This document shows, one piece after another, positions 50,701 to 59,332 of a DNA stretch of 64,000 nt. The notes beneath the pieces were generated by a model. The model saw nothing but the letters and a program-made list of their open reading frames with translations. It did not search any database and was not told the origin of the DNA. Numbering within the stretch: the first letter of the stretch is position 1; every line of letters begins with the position of its first letter. The stretch is from contig NZ_JAPDIA010000009.1 of assembly GCF_029525575.1 (NCBI RefSeq), positions 496,001 through 560,000 of the forward strand. Direction: 5' to 3'. The translations under genes and the position numbers were made by a program. The stretch is from Cohnella rhizosphaerae (GTDB lineage Bacteria > Bacillota > Bacilli > Paenibacillales > Paenibacillaceae).

Positions 50701-52335
50701 TATGGTTATGCAGCGGATGGCTCCTTAACTAGTGTCACCTTCCCGGACGCGCGCAAGATCCAATACGACTACGACACCGCCGGCAATCGAACCGCCATGA
50801 CGGACCCATTCGGATACAATACCTATTACAAGTATGATGCTAAAAATCGTCTGTCAGCGGTTGCGTCGTCTCTGGACTTCACGAACGATGCAGAGGAGAG
50901 ATACAACTATTATCAAAACGATCTGACGAAGCAGAAGCTTCAGAAAAACGGGATCGTCTCTACCTTTACCTACGATGGTATGCAGATCGGCTCGTTGATC
51001 GAGAAGAAAGCAGACAGTACGATCGTCAATCAATACGGATATACCTATGATAACAACGGGAATCAGAAGACAAAGACGGAGAACGGGACAGGAAGCACGT
51101 TCGGCTACGATCCGCTGAATCGGATTCAGACATCCAGCCAATACGGCGAATCCTTCACCTACGACAACAGAGGCAACCGTACGGACATGACCTCGAGCAA
51201 CTTGTTCGATAGCCCGGGAACCGCCAATGTCTATGATAAGTGGAATCGCCTGACTTCCGTTACTACGCCAACCGGAATAGTGACGTACAAGTACAATGGT
51301 GACGGGCTGCTCTGGGAACGAACCGAAAACGGGCAGACGACGCGTTACTATTGGGATGGCGATCAGGTAGCAGCGGAAGCGACGGTTAGCGGTGGAGTGG
51401 CTACGTTTAAGGCACGATATATCCGTGGCCAAGGGCTGATCGCACGCCAAGATGAACAGGCGAAGGCTTACTATCTGCAAAATGGACACGGCGATGTCGT
51501 TGAACTTAGGGACAGCACGGGGAACACGCGCCTGAACAGCTATGCTTACGACCTGTTTGGCAACATCACTTCTCAGACGGAGACCGTAGCTCAGCCGTTC
51601 AAGTATTCGGGTGAGATGACGGACAGTACAACAAAGCTGCAATATTTGCGAGCACGGTGGTATGATCCGAGTCTGGGAAGGTTTATGAATGAGGATACGT
51701 ATGAGGGGCAGATTGACGATCCGTTGACGTTGAATTTGTATACGTATGTGCATAATAATCCATTAATTTATTTCGATCCCACAGGAAATACTTTAGCAAA
51801 GCCTAACTTGAAGAAAATATGGAAGAGCACAGTTAAGGCAGTAAAGAAGGCTTATGCTTGGGTTGATAGCCAAAATAAAGAAATGAGCGATTTTTCTTGG
51901 TATTATAAATTTATGTATGGTGATTCAATTGATACTATACTGCATCCCGCCGACATGACTTATGAAGATGCCGTGATATTAGCTACATTACGAGATACAA
52001 AAGGCAGTAGTTTGACAAGCAAGGAAGTTAAGGGATTTAGTCTGAATTATAGAGAGACATTTTTTAAAGAGCATCCCGATTTACGTAATAAAGTTATTGT
52101 TCATCATGCAATTGAACAGCAGGCTATGCAGAGGTTTCCAGGACTCTTTACAAAAGAAGAAATAAATGCACTAGACAATTTGAGAGGAATTCCGTTAGAA
52201 ATAAACAGTGACTTGCATTTATCTCAGATTAGAGTGGATTGGAATAAATTCTATAAGGAAAATCCCAACCCCACTAGACAACAAGTAATAGAATATATGT
52301 ATCAACTTGACAAAAAATATGGTAGTCTTTTTTAA
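47730..52335 (+). CDS. WapA-like RHS/YD-repeat polymorphic toxin with nuclease-like tip (one frameshift)
   Basis: About 1534 residues. A signal peptide (AAVFIALTLIAGIYPEAAGF) leads to many YD repeats (YDALGRAIGAVKPDNGN, YDTAGNRTAMTDPFGY) that build the RHS shell. The RHS core end RARWYDPSLGRF and the junction YFDPTGN lie near residue 1350. The tip (about 185 residues) has VHHAIEQQAMQRFPGLFTKE, LDNLRGIPLEINSDLHLSQI and IRVDWNKFYKENPNPT, which looks like a His-based HNH/Endo VII-type nuclease (inference). A C6 run at 48010-48015 carries one extra C; corrected, KPDEAP joins FAINLGQESIS. The TTG start has GAGGAGG upstream. Confidence 0.85.
50121..51712 (+). repeat. RHS core segment duplicated at 53918-55485
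   Basis: From AAGTACGGATGCAGAGGGC to GAGGGGCAGATTGA this sequence recurs almost base for base 3.8 kb downstream. The copy lacks about 17 bases just after its start and a few codons near 54065, and otherwise shows scattered point differences. Confidence 0.9.
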
Positions 52336-52361
52336 TCCACCAGTTAACTAGGAGAATGAAT

Positions 52362-52829
52362 ATGAATCTTTTTCTTTTAGAACCCGAAGTTAGTGGAGGT
52401 CATGGAGAGTACACCGTATATAAGCGAGAAATTGGAGTAAAGCCATTGGATAGTGTTGACTTTCTCCATTATCAGTTTGACGGGTGGTTAGGAGATCATC
52501 TAATTGAATCAACACCATGTTTTATAATCACACAAGAATTAGATGAAATTTTCAAGCAATTAAACATTAGAGACTATTTAGTTCAAGAATGTTTGGTGAC
52601 TAAATCAAATCAATTTGAAGAGTTATACGGGGATAAGTCGTTGCCTAACTTTTTTAGAATGATTCCCAAAGGAAAAGTCAATATTATTGGCAATTCCTAT
52701 GATGGATGGTCTGGACATCATTTTTGTTTAACTGAAAAAGCCTATTTGGTCGTTACAGAAGAAGTTGTCAAAATACTTGAAAAGTATGCAAAGCACTGTG
52801 CTATTACTAAGATTACTGCGAATATATAG
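52362..52829 (+). CDS. Predicted immunity protein of the first RHS tip
   Basis: The 155-residue acidic cytosolic protein starts 26 bases after the toxin stop, in the same AT-rich composition, with AGGAG 7 bases before ATG 52362. Notable blocks are VDFLHYQFDGWLGDHLIES and SYDGWSGHHFCLTEKAYLVV. Position and size fit an immunity protein that binds the adjacent tip; the family was not identified, so the role is inferred from context. Confidence 0.7.
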   Translation: MNLFLLEPEVSGGHGEYTVYKREIGVKPLDSVDFLHYQFDGWLGDHLIESTPCFIITQELDEIFKQLNIRDYLVQECLVTKSNQFEELYGDKSLPNFFRMIPKGKVNIIGNSYDGWSGHHFCLTEKAYLVVTEEVVKILEKYAKHCAITKITANI

Positions 52830-52998
52830 TTGGGTGTTATATCCATATTTTTAAGGGGGGGAGATCGGTGCATGCCTCCTTTGGGGGGCATGCATGCCCA
52901 GTACTGTTGCTATAGGGCTTGCCATCTTCCAACCGAATCCCTGTCTGGTTCCCGTAGTAGCGTCCGTAACTTAGCGTTCTCTCCACATCTCCTAATGA
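52830..52998. other. Non-coding scar with GCATGCC inverted repeat
   Basis: GCATGCC and GGCATGC flank a short CTCCTTTGGG loop near 52872-52890. The following stretch to 52990 is more GC-rich than its neighbours and resembles the end of a lost gene or insertion sequence, but no product can be named. Confidence 0.35.
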
Positions 52999-53366
52999 AT
53001 GGATAATTCCAAGTGGAGTGAAGAATTAATGGATCATAAGCAAGTTAACATTTACGCGGACAATAAAGAAAAACTCATTGTAGTTGCGGTCGGAATTATC
53101 GATAAATGGGGAGGAATTATAACAGAGATCGACGTAGTGGAAACTTTCAATAAACCTTATCATGTCGAAAACCAGACGATAATGACATTTCTCCATTGGA
53201 GAAATATTTAGGAGTAAAAGGATACGCTAAGGCGGTAAGGGGCAAAAAGTTGGTGGAATTTTCTTGGAGTAATAATGAAGGATATGTTGTAACGCCCACG
53301 AATCGAGAAAAACTAGAGTTCGTATCGCAGGACACTAAAAAAAATACTACTCGGAAATCAAATTAA
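52999..53366 (+). pseudogene. Broken small gene, possible orphan immunity gene
   Basis: The first frame gives MDNSKWSEELMDHKQVNIYA to VETFNKPYHVENQT, then stops at 53211. A second frame picks up at about 53178 as DNDISPLEKYLGVKGYAKAV and runs through VEFSWSNNEGYVVTPTNREK to a stop at 53366. Joined, they give a protein of about 123 residues. The break is not in a long homopolymer, so real decay is possible. Size, composition and position between two RHS tips suggest an immunity remnant. Confidence 0.5.
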
Positions 53367-53465
53367 AGCCGGAGAATTATATTGTACTTTAGTGCGGGCA
53401 ATAGAAGTATCGACTTTGTTATAAAGTTAAAAACATAGTTATCGTTAAGAAAATATCGAACCTAA

Positions 53466-53505
53466 ACCACATGCGAGTGTAACATCTCCACGTGGTTTTC
53501 TTTTT
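53466..53505 (+). terminator. Hairpin-T terminator, first copy of the repeated module
   Basis: ACCACATG pairs with CACGTGGT (one mismatch) and TTTCTTTTT follows. The same element with a perfect stem lies at 56583. Confidence 0.65.
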
Positions 53506-53540
53506 ACCGAAAATAGAGGTATAGCTGAAGGAGTCTAATC

Positions 53541-53705
53541 ATGCAACCGTTACCAAGATATATAACATCGTCTGACTTTGATGATTCGATCGAATTAGCG
53601 TTAACGAATAGAGACAAGGAGTGGTTCCTTGAACTCGTTGGACGGAGTAAGGAACTGGAAGAGGCGGAAGCTAAAGTTCGTCTTGACCTCGGTTTCGAGG
53701 AATAG
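53541..53705 (+). CDS. Conserved 54-residue protein, copy 1
   Basis: ATG 53541 has GAAGGAG upstream. The product starts MQPLPRYITSSDFDDSIELA, has DKEWFLELVGRSKELEEAEA and ends LDLGFEE; it is acidic and probably helical. A second copy at 56660 is about 75% identical and keeps the frame, while flanking DNA has drifted more, which argues that it is a real gene. Function unknown; the C-terminal half looks like a short coiled coil. Confidence 0.6.
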   Translation: MQPLPRYITSSDFDDSIELALTNRDKEWFLELVGRSKELEEAEAKVRLDLGFEE

Positions 53706-53736
53706 GGGATAATATACCAAGAGGACGAGATGAAAA

Positions 53737-53781
53737 GAGCACATGGTTCCCCGCAATACATGGAACTCATGTGCTCCTTTT
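53737..53781 (+). terminator. Hairpin GAGCACATG...CATGTGCTC, copy 1
   Basis: GAGCACATGGTTCC can pair with GGAAC-T-CATGTGCTC and CTTTTG follows. It ends the small conserved gene. Confidence 0.65.
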
Positions 53782-53917
53782 GAAAAAAACCGACAAGTTA
53801 GGCACGAACGTCATGCTTTCGTTTTGCAAGGTTCTTCAATGGCACACTGTGGATTTTACCGACAAGGAGATTGAACGGACGCAGTCCCTGGAAAGCGCAA
53901 ACGAGAGACGGTTCCTT

Positions 53918-55485
53918 AAGTACGGATGCAGAGGGCATATGACAAGTTGGGGCGTGTGCTGACCAAAAGAGAGGCAAAGACAACCGGGGCGCCTCTTGTA
54001 ACGCTAGCTACCTATACCTATGACTACGTCGGCAACGTCACGGCTGCTTCCGACAACCTGACGCCGACTTACGCGTATGACATTCTTGGACACCTCACGA
54101 GCGTGACGAACGCCAAGAGTGAGACCACGGCTTACCAATACGATGCACTCGGCAATCTGAAGCTGATCACGTATCCGGACACCAAGACGATGGTCAAGGA
54201 ATACGATGCCATCGGACGTTTGATTAAATCCCAGGATGCTAACGGCAAACTCGAAAAGTTCTATTATGATAACAACAGCAACTTGATCCGAACGCTGGAT
54301 CGCAATAGTGTCTGGTTCAAGAACACGTACAACGATCGCAACTTCCTGACCAAACGTGAAATCACGGATAGCGCCGGTACGCCGGTTGCTGACCAGGAAG
54401 TAATCGAATTCGGGTACGACAAGGCAGGAAAACGCACGGCGATGTCGGATGCCACTGGACAAACCAGCTATGGTTATGCAGCGGATGGCTCCTTAACTAG
54501 TGTCACCTTCCCGGACGCGCGCAAGATCCAATACGACTACGACACCGCCGGCAATCGAACCGCCATGACGGACCCATTCGGATACAATACCTATTACAAG
54601 TACGATGCTAAAAATCGTCTGTCAGCGGTTGCGTCGTCTCTGGACTTCACGAACGATGCAGAGGAGAGATACAACTATTATCAAAACGATCTGACGAAGC
54701 AGAAGCTTCAGAAAAACGGGATCGTCTCTACCTTTACCTACGATGGTATGCAGATCGGCTCGTTGATCGAGAAGAAAGCCGACGGTACGATCGTCAATCA
54801 ATACGGATATACCTATGATAACAACGGGAATCAGAAGACAAAGACGGAGAACGGGACAGGAAGCACGTTCGGCTACGATCCGCTGAATCGGATTCAGACA
54901 TCCAGCCAATACGGCGAATCCTTCACCTACGACAACAGAGGCAACCGTACGGACATGACCTCGAGCAACTTGTTCGATAGCCCGGGAACCGCCAATGTCT
55001 ATGATAAGTGGAATCGCCTGACTTCCGTTACTACGCCAACCGGAATAGTGACGTACAAGTACAATGGTGACGGGCTGCTCTGGGAACGAACCGAAAACGG
55101 GCAGACGACGCGTTACTATTGGGATGGCGATCAGGTAGCAGCGGAAGCGACGGTTAGCGGTGGAGTGGCTACGTTTAAGGCACGATATATCCGTGGCCAA
55201 GGGCTGATCGCACGCCAAGATGAACAGGCGATGGCTTACTATCTGCAAAATGGACACGGCGATGTCGTTGAACTTAGGGACAGCACGGGGAACACGCGCC
55301 TGAACAGCTATGCTTACGACCTGTTTGGCAACATCACTTCTCAGACGGAGACCGCAGCTCAGCCGTTCAAGTATTCGGGTGAGATGACGGATAATACGAC
55401 AAAGCTGCAATATTTGCGAGCACGGTGGTATGATCCGAGTCTGGGAAGGTTTATGAATGAGGATACGTATGAGGGGCAGATTGAT
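53918..55485 (+). repeat. Second copy of the RHS core segment
   Basis: Near-identical to 50121-51712. The 5' edge is sharp, coming directly after the conserved trailing stretch of the small-gene module (GAAAGCGCAAACGAGA). The 3' edge fades inside the junction before the new tip. Confidence 0.9.
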
Positions 55486-56157
55486 AATCCTCTAAGTTTA
55501 AATCTGTATACGTATGTAAATAATAATCCACTTATATATACTGATCCGAGTGGAAATATCGCGCAATTATTGCCCTATTTATTTCAATATGCCGGTTATA
55601 GGTACAGTAAGAAACCCAAGCAAGCAGTTGAAGACTACAAGAGCTTTATGAAATTTATGTTTGTTGATGATATAAATACAATACTCGATCCCAATGCATC
55701 CGGATTTGATAAAACATTAGCCGCGATGGGGTTTATACCCATTGGTAAGATTTATAAAGAAGGATCGCTAATAATTAAATTAGCTAACAAAGAAGGCGCG
55801 GTTATTGAGCGGGCTGTTAAATTCTCTGGAGAAGGGGTTGAGAAAACACTTGATTCAACTTTAAATTCATATGAACAGGCAAGAAATTTAGCCTTGGATA
55901 TCATCGGTGATTTGGGGGCTGATTCTAAAGCGGTTGTAGGCCGACTACCAAGCAGTGCTGGATATGGAAAAGTTGTTGGAAGACAATCTGCAGACGGTAA
56001 AGTATTATGGCGATTAGATTATGATCCCATCAAAGGAACTCATATTAATATTGAGGATTATAGAAATGGAAAAGGAGATAAAGCAATTAAATTGGTAATA
56101 CCATTTGTTGGAAATGAGGACACTTTTAAAACGCTATTAAAGCATTTACAAAATTAA
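53926..56157 (+). CDS. Orphan RHS C-terminus with a second toxin tip
   Basis: The 743-residue frame holds the last YD repeats and core end (RARWYDPSLGRF), then junction YTDPSGN and a new tip of about 205 residues. The tip ends with GYGKVVGRQSADGKVLWRLD, HINIEDYRNGKGDKAIKLVI and EDTFKTLLKHLQN, a pattern I have seen at the end of Gram-positive polymorphic toxins, without a sure family name. There is no signal peptide, no ribosome site before ATG 53926 and no N-terminal RHS part, so it is probably a silent spare tip that can replace the first by recombination. Confidence 0.75.
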   Translation: MQRAYDKLGRVLTKREAKTTGAPLVTLATYTYDYVGNVTAASDNLTPTYAYDILGHLTSVTNAKSETTAYQYDALGNLKLITYPDTKTMVKEYDAIGRLIKSQDANGKLEKFYYDNNSNLIRTLDRNSVWFKNTYNDRNFLTKREITDSAGTPVADQEVIEFGYDKAGKRTAMSDATGQTSYGYAADGSLTSVTFPDARKIQYDYDTAGNRTAMTDPFGYNTYYKYDAKNRLSAVASSLDFTNDAEERYNYYQNDLTKQKLQKNGIVSTFTYDGMQIGSLIEKKADGTIVNQYGYTYDNNGNQKTKTENGTGSTFGYDPLNRIQTSSQYGESFTYDNRGNRTDMTSSNLFDSPGTANVYDKWNRLTSVTTPTGIVTYKYNGDGLLWERTENGQTTRYYWDGDQVAAEATVSGGVATFKARYIRGQGLIARQDEQAMAYYLQNGHGDVVELRDSTGNTRLNSYAYDLFGNITSQTETAAQPFKYSGEMTDNTTKLQYLRARWYDPSLGRFMNEDTYEGQIDNPLSLNLYTYVNNNPLIYTDPSGNIAQLLPYLFQYAGYRYSKKPKQAVEDYKSFMKFMFVDDINTILDPNASGFDKTLAAMGFIPIGKIYKEGSLIIKLANKEGAVIERAVKFSGEGVEKTLDSTLNSYEQARNLALDIIGDLGADSKAVVGRLPSSAGYGKVVGRQSADGKVLWRLDYDPIKGTHINIEDYRNGKGDKAIKLVIPFVGNEDTFKTLLKHLQN

Positions 56158-56177
56158 TAAAATTTAAAGGTGATAAA

Positions 56178-56575
56178 ATGACTCTTTTTTAAGGAATGTA
56201 TTCAAGCTTTAGGACCGAAAGTTGAGATTCTTTCAGAATACGAAACAAAACTGGCATTTGAGAAATTAGTCGAAACTTTCCCTGTTACGCCCTGGGGCAG
56301 AATAGATTGGGGAAAGGTTTCCTCAAGTATTCAATTTACAAGCATTGTTGAACTAAAAGAGATTTTAAAAAATAAGTTGAAGGATTTCTCGAAAGAAGTA
56401 TTCCTTTTATGGAATTATAGTGACGCTCCCGTAGTTAGATGTGATTTGTTTCAAGCCCTTAATGTTATAGATGATGTAACTGCGGTGGGTTCTGACACTT
56501 GGTTTTTTTGATCCGTCTGGTAAATATGTAATTGAGTTTTTTCATGAAGGAGAAAAAACCGTAGGGATAAAGTAA
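56178..56575 (+). CDS. Predicted immunity protein of the second tip (two frameshifts)
   Basis: No single frame covers it. AAAGGTG precedes ATG 56178. Reading one T fewer at the T6 run 56185-56190 and at the T7 run 56503-56509 gives an unbroken protein of about 131 residues: MTLFKECIQALGPKVEI, FPVTPWGRIDWGKV, LLWNYSDAPVVRCDLFQALN, VGSDTWFFDPSGKYVIEFFH, ending EKTVGIK. That pattern resembles CDI-type immunity proteins. It starts 20 bases after the orphan toxin stop. Confidence 0.72.
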
Positions 56576-56582
56576 CTGCTGA

Positions 56583-56620
56583 GCCACATGCGAGCGTAAC
56601 AACTCCATGTGGCCTTTCTT
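56583..56620 (+). terminator. Hairpin-T terminator, second copy of the module
   Basis: GCCACATG (56583-56590) pairs perfectly with CATGTGGC (56606-56613), then CTTTCTT. It follows the immunity gene stop by 7 bases. Confidence 0.75.
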
Positions 56621-56659
56621 ATCGCCGAAAATAGAGGTATAGTTGAAGGAGAATAAATT

Positions 56660-56824
56660 TTGCAACCGTTACCAATATATATGGCATTATCAGATTTTGA
56701 TGATTTGATCGAACTTGCGTTAGCGAATGGAGACAAGGAGTGGTTTCTTGAACTCGTTCGACGGAGAAAGGAACTGGAGGAGGTGGAAACTAAAGTCCGA
56801 CGGGACCTCGGTTTTGGGGAATAG
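56660..56824 (+). CDS. Conserved 54-residue protein, copy 2
   Basis: Starts with TTG 56660 behind GAAGGAG. It reads MQPLPIYMALSDFDDLIELA, DKEWFLELVRRRKELEEVET and ends DLGFGE, the same length as the copy at 53541. Each copy follows an immunity-gene region, so it may belong to the cassette rather than to the chromosome. No function recognised. Confidence 0.6.
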   Translation: MQPLPIYMALSDFDDLIELALANGDKEWFLELVRRRKELEEVETKVRRDLGFGE

Positions 56825-56856
56825 ACGTTGACATTGAGGCAATGTATGAATTGAAT

Positions 56857-56902
56857 GAGCACATGGGCCCTTTAATAGAGGAGGCTCATGTGCTCTATTT
56901 TT
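56857..56902 (+). terminator. Hairpin GAGCACATG...CATGTGCTC, copy 2
   Basis: GAGCACATG (56857-56865) pairs with CATGTGCTC (56887-56895); TATTTTTG follows. The trailing 150 bases to about 57030 (ACCGACAAGG, GGAAAGCGCAAACGAGA) also match the stretch after the first copy. Confidence 0.7.
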
Positions 56903-57074
56903 GATTGGAGCCAAGTCGGACGTGAACGTCGAGCTTTCGGTTTGCAGGTTTCTACGATGGTGAACGGGTGTTTTTACCGACAAGGGGATTGCAGGGGCGC
57001 AGCCCCCGGAAAGCGCAAACGAGACACGGTTAAACAGGAGTCGGGCACGGTGAACGATGACGACGAACGTCCTA

Positions 57075-57428
57075 TTATTGCCGAGGGAACGTCTTGAATA
57101 TCTCCATTAGCAGCTTCTTAGTCATCTGGATATGGCGGAGCTCTTTGGCTTGAAGCAACGTGAGCACCTCCTGCAATGCCGCTTCCTTCTTGTCGGAAGG
57201 CGGCTGGACGAAGGAGTGATTGAAATCAAAGAACACCTTCGGTTCCACTTTCAGCGTCTCGGCAATCTTGGCCAAGTTCTCTAAGGAAATGTTACGCTCG
57301 CCACGTTCGACGCCGCCGATATAGGAGAAATGAAACCCGCATAGTTCGGCAAGTTGATCTTGAGAGAGCCCTTTAGCTTTTCGGTAGTCTCGTATTTTAG
57401 AACCTACTAAATTTAGGATTTCTGCCAC
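57075..57428 (-). CDS. XRE-family transcriptional regulator
   Basis: The 117-residue protein has an N-terminal helix-turn-helix (SKIRDYRKAKGLSQDQLAEL, GFHFSYIGGVERGERNISLE) and a short helical tail. The GTG at 57428 has AGAGGTG at proper spacing; an in-frame GTG at 57437 is the alternative. It resembles phage- or ICE-type repressors and is divergent from the next gene. Confidence 0.85.
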   Translation of the reverse strand: MAEILNLVGSKIRDYRKAKGLSQDQLAELCGFHFSYIGGVERGERNISLENLAKIAETLKVEPKVFFDFNHSFVQPPSDKKEAALQEVLTLLQAKELRHIQMTKKLLMEIFKTFPRQ

Positions 57429-57567
57429 TGTAAACACCTCTATAGAGAGAGTAGACGATGGCAGATGATGCGGTAATTAATATTAAAGTATCAAAATAAA
57501 TAATACTAAAATACACTCCTATCCTGTATAATTTTCCCTATCGGAAATTGTCGAAGGGGTGCAGAAG

Positions 57568-58263
57568 ATGCAGGAAAAGCAGAAGAATTCTTTGAAGAGT
57601 GGGACGAACGTACAGTCGGAAAGTAGAACCAACCAGAAAGAAGCAAGCAGACAGAAGCCGCAGTCGAGTATTTTAACTGGATGTCTAGGATGTTTAGGGA
57701 TGCTGGTAGCTCTGGTGTTGATCGGGATCGTTATCGTAGCGATCGTAGAAGAGAAAGACAACGACGAGCATAAGGCCGCGGTAGCTTCACCTGTTGTAGA
57801 AAACAGCACAGTGAACGGAATCGAAGATAAAGTCCGTTCCTCAATAACTAAGGCTATCGGGGATACAACCAATATGGACGAACAAAGAGTTGTTAGCCTT
57901 CAAGTAAACGACCATTCCGGTACGGTACAAGAAGGCGATAAAATCGTCGTCGCCTCCCTGAGAGGGAACGATAACTTGACAGCGGGCATGATAAAAGGCG
58001 GCATGCAAATGGACTCGATCAAGGTGTTCAAGGCATTGTTCCAGATACCAGGCATTGAAGAAGTAGCCCTATTGTGGCAGTTCCCGACAGTAGATGATTA
58101 TGGTAACTCCGCATCGACAACGGCACTTAAAATAACACTCACGAAAGAAACTGCCGCCAAGATCAACTGGAGCGGCTTTGATAAAGATAACTTTGAAAAG
58201 GTAGCTGATAGCTATTGGGAGAGTCCGGCAATCCGGGAAAAGAAGAGTGGTGAATTGAACTGA
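57568..58263 (+). CDS. Uncharacterised membrane-anchored protein
   Basis: About 231 residues. A charged N-terminus is followed by one TM segment (GCLGCLGMLVALVLIGIVIV, residues 39-60) and an extracytoplasmic domain with RVVSLQVNDHSGTVQEGDKI and DSIKVFKALFQIPGIEEVAL. No family recognised beyond similarity in layout to small exported proteins of Bacillales mobile elements. Confidence 0.65.
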   Translation: MQEKQKNSLKSGTNVQSESRTNQKEASRQKPQSSILTGCLGCLGMLVALVLIGIVIVAIVEEKDNDEHKAAVASPVVENSTVNGIEDKVRSSITKAIGDTTNMDEQRVVSLQVNDHSGTVQEGDKIVVASLRGNDNLTAGMIKGGMQMDSIKVFKALFQIPGIEEVALLWQFPTVDDYGNSASTTALKITLTKETAAKINWSGFDKDNFEKVADSYWESPAIREKKSGELN

Positions 58264-58351
58264 AGGAGTGGATATGTGTCGCTTGTACGAATTGTACAGG
58301 CGGCATTTTTTTCTTCCACGAACCCTATACAGGTAAATGGAGGTGCAATGA

Positions 58352-58798
58352 ATGATGAAGATGAGAGGGCAAACGTCTGTCTGCGGCGCGAAGACAAGAA
58401 ACGGAGCTTGTTGTATAAACATTCCCATGAAGAACGGCCGCTGTCGTATGCACGGAGGTAAGAGTACGGGGCCGAAGCAACCGGACAAGCTTAAAGGCAA
58501 TCAGAATGCCATTGGTAACAAAGGACGGCTCGTCACAGGTGAGTATGAGTCGATCACTTGGGAGCGACTTGAAGAGTGGGAGCAGGATTATATTCGTCGA
58601 TTATACTGCCTGGGGCCGAATGAACAGGTAACGGAATCGCTTGAAATGGAATTTATTCGTCAAGCTCGAATGCTCCGTCGAATGAATGAATGGGATAAGG
58701 ATGTAGCCAGCAATTTGAATCGATTGCTTCAAATAGAGGATGCAATGACCCGTGTTTCAGGTAGGATAATGAAACGGCTTATTCAGAAGGTTGAATAG
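58352..58798 (+). CDS. Phage-like protein with HGGKSTGP motif
   Basis: The 148-residue protein opens with a Cys/His cluster (CGAKTRNGACCINIPMKNG, CRMHGGKSTGP), followed by GNQNAIGNKG and a helical region. The HGG-STGP pattern is common in phage genes near terminase small subunits. GGAGG is 8 bases before ATG 58352. Its neighbours (XRE genes, recombinase) support a prophage or ICE remnant. Confidence 0.7.
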   Translation: MMKMRGQTSVCGAKTRNGACCINIPMKNGRCRMHGGKSTGPKQPDKLKGNQNAIGNKGRLVTGEYESITWERLEEWEQDYIRRLYCLGPNEQVTESLEMEFIRQARMLRRMNEWDKDVASNLNRLLQIEDAMTRVSGRIMKRLIQKVE

Positions 58799-58815
58799 AT
58801 ATTTCACTTCTTCTG

Positions 58816-58844
58816 TTGACCACAGACAACGGTCTGTGCAATAA
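58816..58844 (+). promoter_or_regulatory. Strong promoter with an 18-bp palindrome in the spacer
   Basis: TTGACC (58816-58821), a 17-base spacer and CAATAA (58839-58844). CACAGAC (58821-58827) and GTCTGTG (58832-58838) form a perfect inverted repeat filling the spacer, as a repressor site would. An XRE gene lies on either side (57075 and 59333). Confidence 0.55.
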
Positions 58845-58850
58845 TGAGAA

Positions 58851-58957
58851 CGCATCAGCGGATTGCCGCTGTGAGCAACTTATCAACTTAACAAACACAA
58901 CACTTAAAACACTTGGTTTTCATCGCTTCAGCGGTGTTAGTCGGGTGTTTTTTTTGC
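58851..58957 (+). ncRNA. Possible small structured leader or RNA
   Basis: Downstream of the promoter, CAGCGG-ATTG-CCGCTG forms a perfect hairpin, CGCT-TC-AGCG another, and a T8 run ends the stretch at 58955. No ORF with a ribosome site lies inside. It may be a short RNA or an attenuated leader for the gene at 58997. Confidence 0.3.
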
Positions 58958-58996
58958 GTTCTGGCTTAATATTCCGAACAGAGAGGGATTGAGGAC

Positions 58997-59305
58997 ATGA
59001 AGAAATCGATTAAGGAATTGGGCTTGGAAGCATTGAACTGGGAGATCGTTCGAGTAGAAAGGACTTTGTTCGCTTACAACGTGATCAAGGAGTCGGTACA
59101 GCAAGCTATGAATGCCATGAGGGAAGAGGATATGGAAGCAAGCATGGCAATTATGCGGGCGATCCTGAAGATGGAGAACGATCAGCAGCAGCGGATAATG
59201 CGGCTACAACTGGAGCAAGTCTGCAAGGAACGAGCGATAGAGATGCTGCCCCTTTCAATGGCGCAATCGGAATCAATGTCCGTAGGGTCGTTTGATACTG
59301 TGTAG
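58997..59305 (+). CDS. Small helical protein of the mobile segment
   Basis: The 102-residue, mostly alpha-helical protein has VERTLFAYNVIKESVQQAMN and MRAILKMENDQQQRIMRLQL, predicted coiled coil. AGAGAGGG precedes the ATG. No family recognised; size and context fit phage accessory genes. Confidence 0.6.
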   Translation: MKKSIKELGLEALNWEIVRVERTLFAYNVIKESVQQAMNAMREEDMEASMAIMRAILKMENDQQQRIMRLQLEQVCKERAIEMLPLSMAQSESMSVGSFDTV

Positions 59306-59332
59306 AACGGAAGAGAGAAAGGGAGAAGTGGC

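Noticed and set aside
53926-56157. Independent complete RHS toxin gene
   Set aside because: It lacks the N-terminal two thirds, a signal peptide and a ribosome site, and duplicates the 3' core of the upstream gene, so it is called an orphan C-terminus.
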